This document shows positions 9,734-18,792 of a stretch of 64,000 bases of DNA, one piece after another. The notes beneath the pieces are model-generated. The model saw only the letters and a program-made list of their open reading frames with translations. It had not been told where the DNA came from and did not search any database. This DNA comes from Shinella fusca (GTDB taxonomy: Bacteria; Pseudomonadota; Alphaproteobacteria; Rhizobiales; Rhizobiaceae). The DNA lies in assembly GCF_014203155.1 (NCBI RefSeq), contig NZ_JACHIK010000001.1, positions 416,540 through 480,539 of the forward strand, given 5' to 3'. Each line of letters starts with the position of its first letter. The first letter of the stretch is position 1. The position numbers were made by a program, and so were the translations under genes.

Positions 9734-12180
9734 GCGCGCAGTCTTTCATTGTTGGGGTCGAAGAGCGGCCCGTCGGGCTCGACGGTCGCCTTGAAGCGGT
9801 CGCCGTAGATTTCCACCTCGACCTCGGTGCCCGGCACGGCGAGGTCCGCACGCAACATGCCGAGCGCGATGGATTTGCCCACGCGATAGCCCCAGTTGCC
9901 GGAGGTCGTCTCGCCGACCACCTTGCCGTCATGCCAGAGCGTCGACATGTAGGGCGCGTCGCAGTCGCCGGCCTCCACGGTCAAGAGCACGAAGCGCTTG
10001 GAAACGCCCTGCTGCCTCTCCCGCTCCAGCGCCGCCTTGCCCTTGAAGTCGGGCTTCGTCCAGTCGACGAAACGGTCAAGGCCGCCTTGCAGGATCGTGT
10101 AGTCGGTCGAAAGGTCGCCCTTCCAGGCGCGGTAGCCCTTCTCGATGCGCAGCGAGTCCAGCGCCTCCATGCCGAAAGGTTTCAGGCCATGCTTCTGGCC
10201 CGCTCCCCACACGGCGTCGAAGATCGCGGCCGTATCTTCCACCTTGGTGTGGATTTCCCAGCCGAGCTCGCCGGCAAAGGAGACGCGCACGAGCTGGCAC
10301 CAGCGGCCGGCGATCTGCGCGGCCTGATGCGTCAGCCAGCCCTTGGCAAGGTCGGCGTCCGTCACCTCGGCGAGGATGGCGCGGGACTTCGGGCCGGAGA
10401 GGATCTGGCAGGAGAAATTCTCCGTCGCGTCGTCGACGGTGAAGGCGGCATCCTTCGGCCTGTGCTTCGTCAGCCATTCGAAATCGTGCCACTGGGCGGT
10501 GGCGGCGGTGATGAGGAAGAAGAAGTCCTCGTCCAGCATCATCACCGACATTTCCGTGACGATGCGCCCCTTGTCGTCGGCGAAATAGGCAAGGCCGATG
10601 CGGCCGGGCTTCGGCACCTTGCCGGTGATCAGCGAGGAGAGCCACGCCGTCGCGCCCTCCCCCTTCACGCGGAAGCGCGAGAAGCCGGGAAGGTCGAGGA
10701 TGCCGGCGGCCTCGTTGACGGCGCGGCACTCCTCCTCGATGCGCGGCCGCCACGGTCCCTCGCGGTTCCAGGTCTGCGTCGCTTCCTCCGAAAGGTCGTC
10801 GCCGGGCCTGGCGTACCACATGGCGCGCTCCCAGCCGTTATAGGGCTTGAACTGGCCGCCGAGCGCTTTGATACGGTCGTGGATCGGCGACAGCTTCCTG
10901 TCGCGGCCGGCCGGCCAGGCGTGCTTGGGGAAGTGCATGGCATATTCGTGGCCGTAGACCTCCATGCCCTTTTCCACGCAATAGTCCTGATCCGAGGCAA
11001 ACGCGGTGAAGCGGCGCGGGTCGCAGGACCACATGTCCCACTCCGTCTCGCCCTCCGTCACCCATTCGGCCAGCACCTTGCCCGCGCCGCCCGCCTGGCA
11101 GATGCCGAAGGTGAAGACGCAGGCCTCGTAGGCGTTCGGCACGCCCGGCATCGGGCCGAGCAGCGGATTGCCGTCCGGGGCATAGGGGATCGGGCCGTTG
11201 ATCATGCGCGACAGGCCCGCCGTGCCGAGGATCGGCACGCGCTCGACGGCGTCGTTGAGATACCATTCGAGCCGGTCGAGATCGTCCGGGAAGAGCTGGA
11301 AGGAGAAATCGTCCGGCATCGGATCGTCCGGCGTCACCCAATGCGCCTTGCAGTTGCGCTCGTAGGGGCCGAGGTTCATGCCCGTCTTCTCCTGCCGGAG
11401 ATAATAGGAGCTGTCGACGTCGCGCAGCAGCGGCAGCTTGTGGCCGACCTCCTTCGACCAGGCGGCAAGCTCGGGGATTTCCTCGAAGAGGATGTACTGG
11501 TGGCTCATCACCATCATCGGCACGTCGCGGCCGAACCATTTTCCCACCTCGCGGGCATAATAGCCGGCGGCGTTCACCACCTTCTCGCAGCGGATCTCCC
11601 CCTGCGGCGTGGAAATGACCCACTCCTCGCCCTCGCGCCGCGCGCCCGTGGCGGGACAGAAGCGGAAGATCTTCGCGCCCATGTCGCGCGCGCCCTTGGC
11701 AAGCGCCTGCGTGAGCTGCGCCGGGTCGATGTCCCCGTCGTAAGGATCGTAGAGCGCGCCGGTAAGATCGTGCGTTTCGAGGAAGGGATATTTTCCGGCC
11801 ATTTCGCCCGGCGAGAGGATATCGAGGTCCATGCCCTGATAGCGGCCCATGCCGACGACCCGCTTGAACTCCTGCAGGCGTTCCCTCGAATGGCCGAGGC
11901 GGATCGAGCCGGTGACGTGGTAGTTCATCGGGTAATCGACCAGCGCGCCGAGCTCCCGGTAGAGCGAGGCGGAATAGCGCTGCATGTTCATGATCGACCA
12001 GGAGGAGGAGAAGGTCGGCACGTTGCCGGCGGCATGCCAGGTGGAGCCGGCGGTCAGCTCGTTCTTTTCGAGCAGCACGCAATCCGTCCATCCGGCCTTC
12101 GCCAGATGGTAGAGCGCGGACGCGCCGACGGCGCCTCCGCCGATGATGACGACACGGGCATGGCTTGGCAGTCCGGACAT
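9730..12180 (-). CDS. FAD-dependent oxidoreductase with GcvT domain (dimethylglycine/sarcosine dehydrogenase-like), first in operon
   Basis: This 816-residue paralogue of the next gene has the same architecture: FAD Rossmann motif VVIIGGGAVGASALYHL at about residues 9-25, GSTWHAAGN near 46 with the probable flavin-linking histidine, a DAO middle region, and a GcvT-type C-terminal half. The ATG at 12180 is chosen over an in-frame start 54 bases upstream because AGGGGAGCC lies just before it and the FAD fold begins immediately. It is the first gene of the operon reading toward 6447 and diverges from a LysR regulator. Two tandem full-length paralogues suggest sequential demethylation steps or two substrates. 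Confidence 0.88.
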   Translation of the reverse strand: MSGLPSHARVVIIGGGAVGASALYHLAKAGWTDCVLLEKNELTAGSTWHAAGNVPTFSSSWSIMNMQRYSASLYRELGALVDYPMNYHVTGSIRLGHSRERLQEFKRVVGMGRYQGMDLDILSPGEMAGKYPFLETHDLTGALYDPYDGDIDPAQLTQALAKGARDMGAKIFRFCPATGARREGEEWVISTPQGEIRCEKVVNAAGYYAREVGKWFGRDVPMMVMSHQYILFEEIPELAAWSKEVGHKLPLLRDVDSSYYLRQEKTGMNLGPYERNCKAHWVTPDDPMPDDFSFQLFPDDLDRLEWYLNDAVERVPILGTAGLSRMINGPIPYAPDGNPLLGPMPGVPNAYEACVFTFGICQAGGAGKVLAEWVTEGETEWDMWSCDPRRFTAFASDQDYCVEKGMEVYGHEYAMHFPKHAWPAGRDRKLSPIHDRIKALGGQFKPYNGWERAMWYARPGDDLSEEATQTWNREGPWRPRIEEECRAVNEAAGILDLPGFSRFRVKGEGATAWLSSLITGKVPKPGRIGLAYFADDKGRIVTEMSVMMLDEDFFFLITAATAQWHDFEWLTKHRPKDAAFTVDDATENFSCQILSGPKSRAILAEVTDADLAKGWLTHQAAQIAGRWCQLVRVSFAGELGWEIHTKVEDTAAIFDAVWGAGQKHGLKPFGMEALDSLRIEKGYRAWKGDLSTDYTILQGGLDRFVDWTKPDFKGKAALERERQQGVSKRFVLLTVEAGDCDAPYMSTLWHDGKVVGETTSGNWGYRVGKSIALGMLRADLAVPGTEVEVEIYGDRFKATVEPDGPLFDPNNERLRA

Positions 12181-12253
12181 TCTGGCTCCCCTTCTTCGCG
12201 CCTGATTTTTGTCAACCAAAGCATCGGCCAGCAAGCGGAGGAATTCGCTTTAT

Positions 12254-12272
12254 TAATCGAAGAAGCCGATTA
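12254..12272. promoter_or_regulatory. LysR-type operator (T-N11-A box)
   Basis: A perfect inverted repeat, TAATCG-N7-CGATTA, lies in the 128-bp gap between the divergent FAD-enzyme operon and the LysR gene. Its core satisfies the T-N11-A rule of LysR-family binding sites (TCG...CGA). The surrounding DNA is unusually AT-rich for this genome, as expected of a promoter. Binding of the adjacent regulator is inferred. Confidence 0.7.
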
Positions 12273-12308
12273 CACTTCCGCCAAACATTGGAGAAATACG
12301 GCGCCTTC

Positions 12309-13157
12309 ATGCAAATTGTCCTGATCGAGACATTCCTCGACCTGATGGAAACGCGCAATTTCAACCGCACGGCGGAGCGGCTGAACGTCACGCAATCGAC
12401 GGTCACGCACCGCATCAATGCGCTGGAGGGAATGTTCGCGCGAAAGCTCTTCGCACGCAACAAGGGCGGCACGCAGCCGACGGCCGCGGGCCTTCGCTTC
12501 CTCGACCATGCGAAAGCCCTCCAGCACCAGTGGCACGAGGCGGCCCGCGCGGTGGAGACGGCCGGCGCCTACGAGCGCTCCATGCGCATCGGCCTCCAGC
12601 ACGACCTTGCGGCCCGCTATGCCGGCGACTGGCTGGCCGCCGTGCGGCGCGACCTGCCGGGCACCTCCATCTACCTGGAGGTCGACTATTCCAACCAGAT
12701 GAACCGCGACCTCGGCGCGGGCGACCTGGACCTTGCCATCCTCTTCACCCCGCACTACCTGCCGGATCTCCACTACGAGCGCATCGGCGAGGTGCGCTAC
12801 GAGATGGTGAGCAACAGGGTCCGCCGGATCGAGGAGGTGAAGGCGGAGGATTATATCCAGGCCGTCTATTCGCCGGCCTTCGACCGGCTGCACCGGCAGG
12901 CCTATCCGGCGCTTTCCACCGCCCCCATCGCGAGCGGCGAGACCACCGCCATCGTCGCGCTGATGCAGACGCTCGGCGGCACGGCCTTCGTGACCGCTTC
13001 GGATGCCGAACGGCTCGCCGCCGCGGGCCTTGCGAACCGGGTGGCGGACGCCGAGCCGATCGCCCAGGCCGTCTATGCCGCCGTCAACGTGCGCACCCGC
13101 CACGCCCACCAGCACCGGCGCATCATCGCCATCCTTCAGGCCCTGCTTTCCGAATGA
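12309..13157 (+). CDS. LysR-family transcriptional regulator
   Basis: This 282-residue protein has an N-terminal winged helix-turn-helix (residues about 1-60: ETRNFNRTAERLNVTQSTVT, then INALEGMFARKLFAR) and a periplasmic-binding-protein-like effector domain. The ATG at 12309 gives the canonical N-terminus; the frame extends upstream, but only through the intergenic promoter DNA. It is transcribed divergently from the FAD dehydrogenase/PEP-mutase operon, with a perfect LysR box between them, so it most likely controls that operon and itself. The inducer would be the methylated amine substrate or a product of it. Confidence 0.9.
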   Translation: MQIVLIETFLDLMETRNFNRTAERLNVTQSTVTHRINALEGMFARKLFARNKGGTQPTAAGLRFLDHAKALQHQWHEAARAVETAGAYERSMRIGLQHDLAARYAGDWLAAVRRDLPGTSIYLEVDYSNQMNRDLGAGDLDLAILFTPHYLPDLHYERIGEVRYEMVSNRVRRIEEVKAEDYIQAVYSPAFDRLHRQAYPALSTAPIASGETTAIVALMQTLGGTAFVTASDAERLAAAGLANRVADAEPIAQAVYAAVNVRTRHAHQHRRIIAILQALLSE

Positions 13158-13221
13158 GGCATTGAAACGGACGGACGCGATGCCTATTAACGGCAAACCG
13201 CATCCGACGAAGGAGTTCCCC

Positions 13222-13476
13222 ATGGCCGCCCGTGACCGCTATTCGCGCAAGCTCGAATGCGCCATGTGCGGCCATGCCGGCTATGCCGAGGTTTCCGAGG
13301 ACGACATGCCGAGCCGGCCGCATCCCGACTTCACCGTCGATTCGCTGCCGCGCGGCTTCCTCACCGAGCGGCCGTCGAAATATCCCGACAAGCACATGAT
13401 CCGCTGCCGCTGCGGCCACGTCTTCAAGTTCCAGCAGAAGACGATCTACGCCGAGGGCGGCGAGCCGCGGCGGTAG
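13222..13476 (+). CDS. Small zinc-ribbon-like protein
   Basis: This 84-residue soluble protein is not assigned to a known family. It has cysteine pairs in CAMCGH at about residues 12-15 and CRCGH near 62, the spacing of a zinc ribbon with two knuckles, separated by a linker rich in proline and charged residues (DDMPSRPHPDF, ERPSKYPDK). The ATG at 13222 is preceded by AAGGAGTTCCCC, a strong ribosome site. It lies 64 bases after the LysR gene on the same strand and may be co-transcribed, although no functional link is evident. Confidence 0.75.
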   Translation: MAARDRYSRKLECAMCGHAGYAEVSEDDMPSRPHPDFTVDSLPRGFLTERPSKYPDKHMIRCRCGHVFKFQQKTIYAEGGEPRR

Positions 13477-13509
13477 GCGACAGCGCTCGCCCTTATCTTC
13501 CTCTCGCCG

Positions 13510-13600
13510 CCGTCATGCTCGGGCTTGGCCCGAGCATCCACGCCCCACATTCAGGCCGTCCTTGGGGCATGGATCCTCGGGTCAAGCCCGAGGATGACGG
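13510..13600. repeat. Palindromic repeat, GGATCCTCGGG family, copy 1
   Basis: An inverted repeat opens with CCGTCATGCTCGGGCTTGG and closes with CTCGGGTCAAGCCCGAGGAT and ATGACGG. Each half is itself a palindrome around CGGGCTTGGCCCG or CGGGTCAAGCCCG. Related copies lie at 24180-24258 and 61997-62140. This is a common intergenic repeat type in Rhizobiales, found here between convergent genes. Confidence 0.75.
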
Positions 13601-13673
13601 AGGAGAAGAGTACGGTTTTCCCGCCCGAGGCTGATTCCGCCGGCTCTGTTCTCCGATCCTGCTCCCGCGGGCC

Positions 13674-14450
13674 CTACCCCCGCCCGACCAGCGGCATGGT
13701 CGTTGCCATGACGGTCATCGTCAGCACGTTGGCGTCGAGCGGCAGGCTTGCCATGTAGACGACGGCATCGGCGACGTGCTTGACCGACATCGTCGGCTCG
13801 GGGACGGTCTCGCCGTTCGCCTGCAGCACGCCGGCGCTCATGCGCGCCGTCATGTCCGTCGCCGCATTGCCGATGTCGATCTGGCCGCAGGCGATGTCAT
13901 ACTTGCGCCCGTCGAGCGCGGTGGACTTGGTGAGGCCCGTGATGGCGTGCTTGGTGGCGGTATAGGGCGCGGAATTGGGGCGCGGCGCGGTCGCCGAGAT
14001 CGAGCCGTTGTTGATGATGCGCCCGCCCCGCGGGCTCTGCTCCTTCATGATCCTGAAGGCCTGCTGGGTGCACAGGAACGCGCCCGTGAGGTTGGCGGCA
14101 AGGACGCCGCTCCACTGTTCGAAGGAAATGTCTTCGAGAAGCGCGCCGTGGACGTTCGAGCCGGCATTGTTGACGAGCACGTCGAGACGGCCGAATTCGC
14201 GCCGCACCGCATCGAAGGCCGACGCCACCTGGACCGGATCGCCGACATCGCAGGCGACGGCGCGCACGGTATTGCCCGTCTCGGCGGAAATCCCGGCCGC
14301 CGCCTCTTCCAGCACGGCAAGCCGCCGCCCGGTGATGACGACGGCATAGCCCTCGGCGCTGAGGCCGCGCGCGATGGCAAGGCCGATGCCCGTGCCGCCC
14401 CCCGTCACCAGTGCGATCTTGCCCTTGCCGGTCCGGCCCCATTCCGTCAT
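13674..14450 (-). CDS. Short-chain dehydrogenase/reductase
   Basis: This 258-residue classical SDR carries the cofactor motif TGGGTGIG at about residues 16-23, NNAGS near 93, a catalytic serine in [10 protein letters not shown] near 147 and the YTATK pair near 160-164. The substrate is unknown. The basic residue pattern after the first strand (ITGRR) suggests NADP(H). The ATG at 14450 was preferred over a start 42 bases upstream because GAGGAGGGAACCTGAC precedes it. Neighbours do not suggest a pathway; the gene converges on the repeat at 13510-13600. Confidence 0.9.
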   Translation of the reverse strand: MTEWGRTGKGKIALVTGGGTGIGLAIARGLSAEGYAVVITGRRLAVLEEAAAGISAETGNTVRAVACDVGDPVQVASAFDAVRREFGRLDVLVNNAGSNVHGALLEDISFEQWSGVLAANLTGAFLCTQQAFRIMKEQSPRGGRIINNGSISATAPRPNSAPYTATKHAITGLTKSTALDGRKYDIACGQIDIGNAATDMTARMSAGVLQANGETVPEPTMSVKHVADAVVYMASLPLDANVLTMTVMATTMPLVGRG

Positions 14451-14543
14451 GTCAGGTTCCCTCCTCAGAATCGTCACGCGCCAGGCGCCCATAGGACGTA
14501 GCGCGGCGAGCAGGGAAAGTCACCCGCAGCTACCGTTACGGCA

Positions 14544-14765
14544 TCAGGAATGGAGGCGTATGCGGTCGCGGCGCTCGCGCATCGCGGCGACCTCCCGCTC
14601 GATATGGATCTTGCAGGCATCGTCCATCGCCGCGGCGATCGTCTCGCGGATCACGCGGACGCTGTCTTCCGACATCAGCGGCGACGCGCCGCGGCATTCC
14701 GCGGCATGCAGTTTGCAAAGTGCGCTGGCCAACAGCCGCGCATAGTCTTCCGGTTTGCGACCCAT
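14544..14765 (-). CDS. Small hypothetical protein
   Basis: This 73-residue, mainly helical, charged protein is not recognised. It begins MGRKPEDYARLLASALCK and ends in an arginine-rich tail (MRERRDRIRLHS); two cysteines occur in CKLHAAEC. The ATG at 14765 follows AAAAAAGGTGGGGAAC, a good ribosome site, and the roughly 80 bases upstream are markedly AT-rich, consistent with its own promoter. A GTG nine bases upstream is an alternative start. The codon pattern is ordinary for the genome, so I regard it as a real gene of unknown function. Confidence 0.6.
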   Translation of the reverse strand: MGRKPEDYARLLASALCKLHAAECRGASPLMSEDSVRVIRETIAAAMDDACKIHIEREVAAMRERRDRIRLHS

Positions 14766-14935
14766 GTTCCCCACCTTTTTTGATTAGACCAACATAAAAC
14801 CACATAAAATCTCAAAAAGCCACAGATTTATCACACGCTAATGGAAAAATGCGGGGCTTTTCTCCGCCTTGCCGCGAGCGGAAAGGCCGGAAAACGAGGC
14901 TGTCTACAAATGAGGCAGAAACGGGCAGGATTGGA

Positions 14936-16279
14936 TCAGGCGGACGCGGAAAACACGACGTCCGCCTGGAAACCGTCAACACGGCCGGGGATGGGCGAGG
15001 TGAGGACGAGGCTCACCCCCATCTGGGCGAGCAGGCGCGCGGCGATGGAAAGGCCGAGCCCGGAGCCGGCGGCCGCGGTCTTGCCGCGCGAGAAGCGTTT
15101 GCGCACCGCCGCAAGCTCCTCCTCGCTCATGCGCGGCGCGCCGTTGGAAATGCGCACATTGCCCTCGGCGCTCACCTCGATTTCGACCGGCTCGCCCGCC
15201 CGCCCGTGCAACAGGGCGTTCTCGATGAGGTTGCGCAGGACGATGGCGAAGGCATCGGCGGCCCCTTCCCGCGGGGCCGGGCCGTCGAGGCGGCTCGAAA
15301 AGCGGATGCGTCCGCCATCGGCCGCGGCGCGCTGGAAGTCGGTCACCACGACCGCCACCACGTCTGCGACGTCGAAGGTGGTCTCGGCAACGCCGATGCC
15401 CGCCTCCGCGCGCGCGAGCTGCAGGAGCTTCTCGGTGAGCTTGGCGAGCTTCTGCAGCGAGGCCTCGATCTGCTGCGCGCGCGCCTTCGTCGGCGCGTCC
15501 TTCAGTTCGGCAAGGAGAAGCTGGGTCTGCGCCAGCGCGCCGGCAATGGGCGTGCGCAGCTCGTGCGCGCTGTTGGAGGTGAACTCCCGCTCGGCGGCGA
15601 GCACGGCGCGCAAGCGCGCGAGCAGCAGGTTGACCGAACGCAGGATGGGGCGCAATTCCTGCGGCAGCCCCGCCGTCTCGATGGCCGCGAGGTTCCCGCC
15701 GTCCTTACCGCCGATCGCCGCGCGCAGCGTCTCGACGGGCGCGAGCACGCGGCGCACGACGAACCAGACGGCGGCGATGGAAACCGGGACGATCAGCAGA
15801 ACCGGCAGGAGGAGCGCAAGCGCCCCCTCCGTCATCGCCTCCCGCCGCTCGTCGGACGAATCCTTCACCTGCACGAAGATGCTCTCGTCGGCGGTCGCGG
15901 CCGTGTAGATGCGGCCCGTCCGGCTCTGCCAGAAGCCCACCTTGACCGGCGCGTCGAAGGGCGCCGCCGCCGCCATGTGCGAATGCAGGAGCACCCGGCC
16001 GGCCGGATCGCGCACTTGATAGGTCAGGTAGGTCTCCTCCGGGGCGGAGCGCGTCACCTCGATGCGTTGCGGGTCGTCAATGTCGCCGCGGTGGTGCAGG
16101 TCGTCGACGACGAGCGGCACCAGCCGCTCGGCCGTCTCCTGCAGGGCCGAATCGTAGATCTCGCCGAACTCGTCGCGCATGACGAGCGCGCCGAACCCCA
16201 CCGCGACGAGCCAGACGAGGGTGATCGTCGCCGTGATCCACAGCATCAACTGGCCGGAAAGGCTGCGCGGTCCCCTCAT
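14936..16279 (-). CDS. Two-component sensor histidine kinase (PmrB/QseC-like)
   Basis: This 447-residue inner-membrane kinase has two membrane helices (about residues 12-34 and 153-175) flanking a periplasmic sensor loop of about 120 residues, then a HAMP-like linker and a HisKA domain with phospho-acceptor H239 in SNSAHELRTP. The N-box is NLIENALLHG and the second glycine box GSGLGLS. The usual aspartate of the first glycine box (DxGxG) is replaced: the segment reads ISNGAPRMS. The ATG overlaps the regulator's stop (ATGA). It is the third gene of an eptA-regulator-kinase operon, the pmrCAB order, and probably senses envelope stress or cationic peptides. Confidence 0.9.
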   Translation of the reverse strand: MRGPRSLSGQLMLWITATITLVWLVAVGFGALVMRDEFGEIYDSALQETAERLVPLVVDDLHHRGDIDDPQRIEVTRSAPEETYLTYQVRDPAGRVLLHSHMAAAAPFDAPVKVGFWQSRTGRIYTAATADESIFVQVKDSSDERREAMTEGALALLLPVLLIVPVSIAAVWFVVRRVLAPVETLRAAIGGKDGGNLAAIETAGLPQELRPILRSVNLLLARLRAVLAAEREFTSNSAHELRTPIAGALAQTQLLLAELKDAPTKARAQQIEASLQKLAKLTEKLLQLARAEAGIGVAETTFDVADVVAVVVTDFQRAAADGGRIRFSSRLDGPAPREGAADAFAIVLRNLIENALLHGRAGEPVEIEVSAEGNVRISNGAPRMSEEELAAVRKRFSRGKTAAAGSGLGLSIAARLLAQMGVSLVLTSPIPGRVDGFQADVVFSASA

Positions 16280-16968
16280 CGGCCGAGCCTGTAGCCGATG
16301 CCGCGCAAGGTCTCCACGCAGCCCTTGCCGAGCTTCTTGCGCAGCCGGCTGACATAGACCTCCACGGTGTTGCTCTCGATCTCCGAGCCGAAGGCGTAAA
16401 GCGCCTCCTCGATCTGCCCCTTGGAGACGATGGCGTCCGGCCGGGCGGCAAGGCGCGCCAGCACGGCCCATTCGCGGCTCGAAAGGTCGACCGGCTCGCC
16501 CTCGCGCAGCACGCGGCGGTCGGCAAGCTGGATGGTGAGCGGCCCGGCCTCCAGCACGGGCACGGCCGCACCGGCATAGCGGCGCGAGACGGCCAGCATG
16601 CGCGCGCCGAGCTCGCCGAGGTTGAACGGCTTGACGAGATAATCGTCCGCCCCGCTGTTCAGCCCCTCGATCCGGTCGGAGATCTGGTCGTGCGCCGTCA
16701 GGATGATCACCGGCGTTGCGGCGCCCGAGCGGCGAAGGTCGGAGAGCAGCGACAGGCCGCTGCCGTCCGGCAGGCGCAGGTCGAGGAGGATGAGGTCGTA
16801 GGCGACGGTCGAGACCGCCGTGCGGGCGTCTTCGAGCGCCTGCATCCAGTCGACGGCATGGCCGAGGCCGGCGACATAGTCGCGCACGGCCTCGCCCAGA
16901 ACGGCATCGTCCTCGATCAGCAGGATTCTCAAGCGCCCGGTTCTCCATCCTCGATCCGGACCATACAT
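16276..16968 (-). CDS. OmpR-family response regulator (PmrA/QseB-like)
   Basis: This DNA-binding regulator (230 residues from the ATG at 16968) has a receiver domain with the acidic pocket IEDD and phospho-acceptor aspartate in LILLDLRLPDGSG. A C-terminal OmpR-type winged helix follows, ending in NTVEVYVSRLRKKLG and GIGYRLG. A TTG at 16932 would give LRILLIEDD as the N-terminus, the usual family start, with GGAG upstream, so the true start may be there. It follows eptA by 32 bases and overlaps the kinase gene. It most likely binds the palindrome at 18712-18750 to drive this operon. Confidence 0.9.
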   Translation of the reverse strand: MYGPDRGWRTGRLRILLIEDDAVLGEAVRDYVAGLGHAVDWMQALEDARTAVSTVAYDLILLDLRLPDGSGLSLLSDLRRSGAATPVIILTAHDQISDRIEGLNSGADDYLVKPFNLGELGARMLAVSRRYAGAAVPVLEAGPLTIQLADRRVLREGEPVDLSSREWAVLARLAARPDAIVSKGQIEEALYAFGSEIESNTVEVYVSRLRKKLGKGCVETLRGIGYRLGR

Positions 16969-17000
16969 GCGGCCGGCCCGTCTTGTCATCGCCCCCGTCG

Positions 17001-18638
17001 TCAGGAGACGGCGCCGAGCCGGCAGGGCGACATCAGGTCCAGCGCGGGATCGCGCACCTTCGTGTCGATCCGCATCATGCCGAGCACGGTGTGGAAGAGG
17101 TTGTCGTGCGACTGCGCTTTGCCCGCCTCCCCGGCGAGGCATTCGGCGGAATAGGCGGCCTTCTCGTCCCTGCCGAGCCAGAGCACGAAGGGAACATGCG
17201 TTTGGTGGCTGGGCGCGATCATGTAGGGCGCGCCGTGCAGGTAGAGGCCGAGCTCGCCGAGCGACTCGCCGTGGTCGGACATGTAGAGCATGGAGACGTC
17301 GAGGCGGTTTTCCTGCTTTTCCAGCCGGTCGATGACGGAGGCGAGGATGTGGTCCGTATAGAGGATCGTGTTGTCGTAGGCGTTGACGATCTCCTCGCCG
17401 GAGCAGTTGGAGAAATCCGCGCTGCGGCATTCCGGCCGGAACGTCCGGAACTCCTCCGGGTAGCGCTCGTAATAGGCCGGGCCGTGGCTGCCGATCTGGT
17501 GCAACACCAGCACGGTGTCCCTGTCGACGGAGCCGATCCAGGCGTCGAGATTGTCGAGCAGCACCTGGTCGCGGCATTCCCCGTTCTTGCAGTCGCGCGG
17601 ATTGCCGCCCGCAATCAGGGAGCGCTCGCCGGTGCGCTTGGCGATCTCCTTGCTGCCGGTGTTGTTGTCCCACCATTCGACATGGACGCCGGCATGGGAG
17701 AGCACGTCCAGCAGGTTCTCGGTGGCAAGCGCCTTGTGGTGCGAATAGTCGGAGCGCGGATAGACGGAGAACATGCAGGGCAGCGAAACCGCCGTCGCCG
17801 TGCCGCAGCTCGTCGTGTCGGGGAAATAGAGGATATCCTTCTTGGAAAGTTCCGGGTTGGTGTCGCGCCCGTAGCCGCCGAGGGAGAAATTGTCGGCGCG
17901 CGCCGTCTCGCCGGCGACCACGATCATCAGCCGCGGCTTGCGCTCGCCCACGGGCGCATCGGCGACACGCGCATCCTCCCCGAGCGGCGCGGCGACGACG
18001 TCGACCTCGCCGGATTGGCCGACGGCATATTGCACGGCGGTCACCAGCGGCACGAAGGGATTGAGCGTCTCGAACCAGTCGTGATGCGCCCTGACGGCGG
18101 CGGCGTAGACGCGGGCATGGGAAAGCCCGGCGACGAGCGCGAGCACGAGCGCCGGCACGATGACGGCAAGGTTGCCCCGCAGCTTCGCGGGAAAGGCCCT
18201 GTGCCGCACCTTCACCCAGACGAGCAGCAGCGAGGGCAGCAGGCCGAAGGCGAGCATATGCAGGATGAAGCCCGTGGTGATGAGCCCGCCCGCCTCGGCG
18301 CTGTTCGTCTCGGCAGCGTTGCGGATCATCTCGATATCGATGACGACGCCGAACCGATCCATGAACCAGGCGCCGGCGGCGCTGGCGACGATCAGCAGGA
18401 TGAAGATGGGCTTCATCAGGTACTTCACCGAGACGGCGACGCAGAGCGCGACATAAAGGCAGGATATGCCGAGCGCGATGGAGGCGAAGGTCGTCGGCCG
18501 GCCCTCCAGATAGGCCCAGCCCTTCGACCAGAAGCTCCAGTTGGTCAGGGCGAGCAGGTAGAACGCCGTCAGGATGCCGGCCGTGACGCTGCCGATTTCG
18601 GGCCGCCGGAAAGCGGGGCGGCCGGTTCCTTCACGCAT
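17001..18638 (-). CDS. eptA: Lipid A phosphoethanolamine transferase (EptA family)
   Basis: This 545-residue inner-membrane enzyme transfers phosphoethanolamine from phosphatidylethanolamine to lipid A, lowering its negative charge and giving resistance to cationic peptides. About five N-terminal helices (residues 20-175) anchor a periplasmic sulfatase-fold domain. The zinc/nucleophile motif GETARADNFSLGGYGRDTNP places the nucleophilic threonine at T245; TSCGTATAVSLPCMFS and SDHGESLGE with LYLHG supply the other metal and disulfide residues. The ATG at 18638 follows GGAGACCCTT; the longer frame upstream has no ribosome site. It is first in an operon with a regulator and kinase. Confidence 0.92.
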   Translation of the reverse strand: MREGTGRPAFRRPEIGSVTAGILTAFYLLALTNWSFWSKGWAYLEGRPTTFASIALGISCLYVALCVAVSVKYLMKPIFILLIVASAAGAWFMDRFGVVIDIEMIRNAAETNSAEAGGLITTGFILHMLAFGLLPSLLLVWVKVRHRAFPAKLRGNLAVIVPALVLALVAGLSHARVYAAAVRAHHDWFETLNPFVPLVTAVQYAVGQSGEVDVVAAPLGEDARVADAPVGERKPRLMIVVAGETARADNFSLGGYGRDTNPELSKKDILYFPDTTSCGTATAVSLPCMFSVYPRSDYSHHKALATENLLDVLSHAGVHVEWWDNNTGSKEIAKRTGERSLIAGGNPRDCKNGECRDQVLLDNLDAWIGSVDRDTVLVLHQIGSHGPAYYERYPEEFRTFRPECRSADFSNCSGEEIVNAYDNTILYTDHILASVIDRLEKQENRLDVSMLYMSDHGESLGELGLYLHGAPYMIAPSHQTHVPFVLWLGRDEKAAYSAECLAGEAGKAQSHDNLFHTVLGMMRIDTKVRDPALDLMSPCRLGAVS

Positions 18639-18711
18639 AAGGGTCTCCACGTCATGTCGCCCGGCCGCGCGCCTGCGCCGGCCGGAAGCCCGCCCTCTCT
18701 GCGCGCGCAAA

Positions 18712-18750
18712 CTGACAGCGCGCTGAACGCCCCGTTCAGCCTGGTGTCAG
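18712..18750. promoter_or_regulatory. Nested palindromic operator between eptA and a divergent small gene
   Basis: A fully symmetric 39-bp site: CTGACA-N5-CTGAACG-N3-CGTTCAG-N5-TGTCAG. On either strand it can be read as an 11-bp-spaced direct repeat (CTGACA then CTGAAC), the geometry of OmpR-family regulator dimers. It lies 74-112 bases upstream of the eptA start and 43-81 bases upstream of the 47-codon gene at 18793, so it can serve both directions. No T-run follows, arguing against a terminator. Control by the regulator at 16276 is inferred. Confidence 0.65.
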
Positions 18751-18792
18751 GTTGAAAACCGATGGAGCGGCGTTCGGACATGAGGTGAATGC

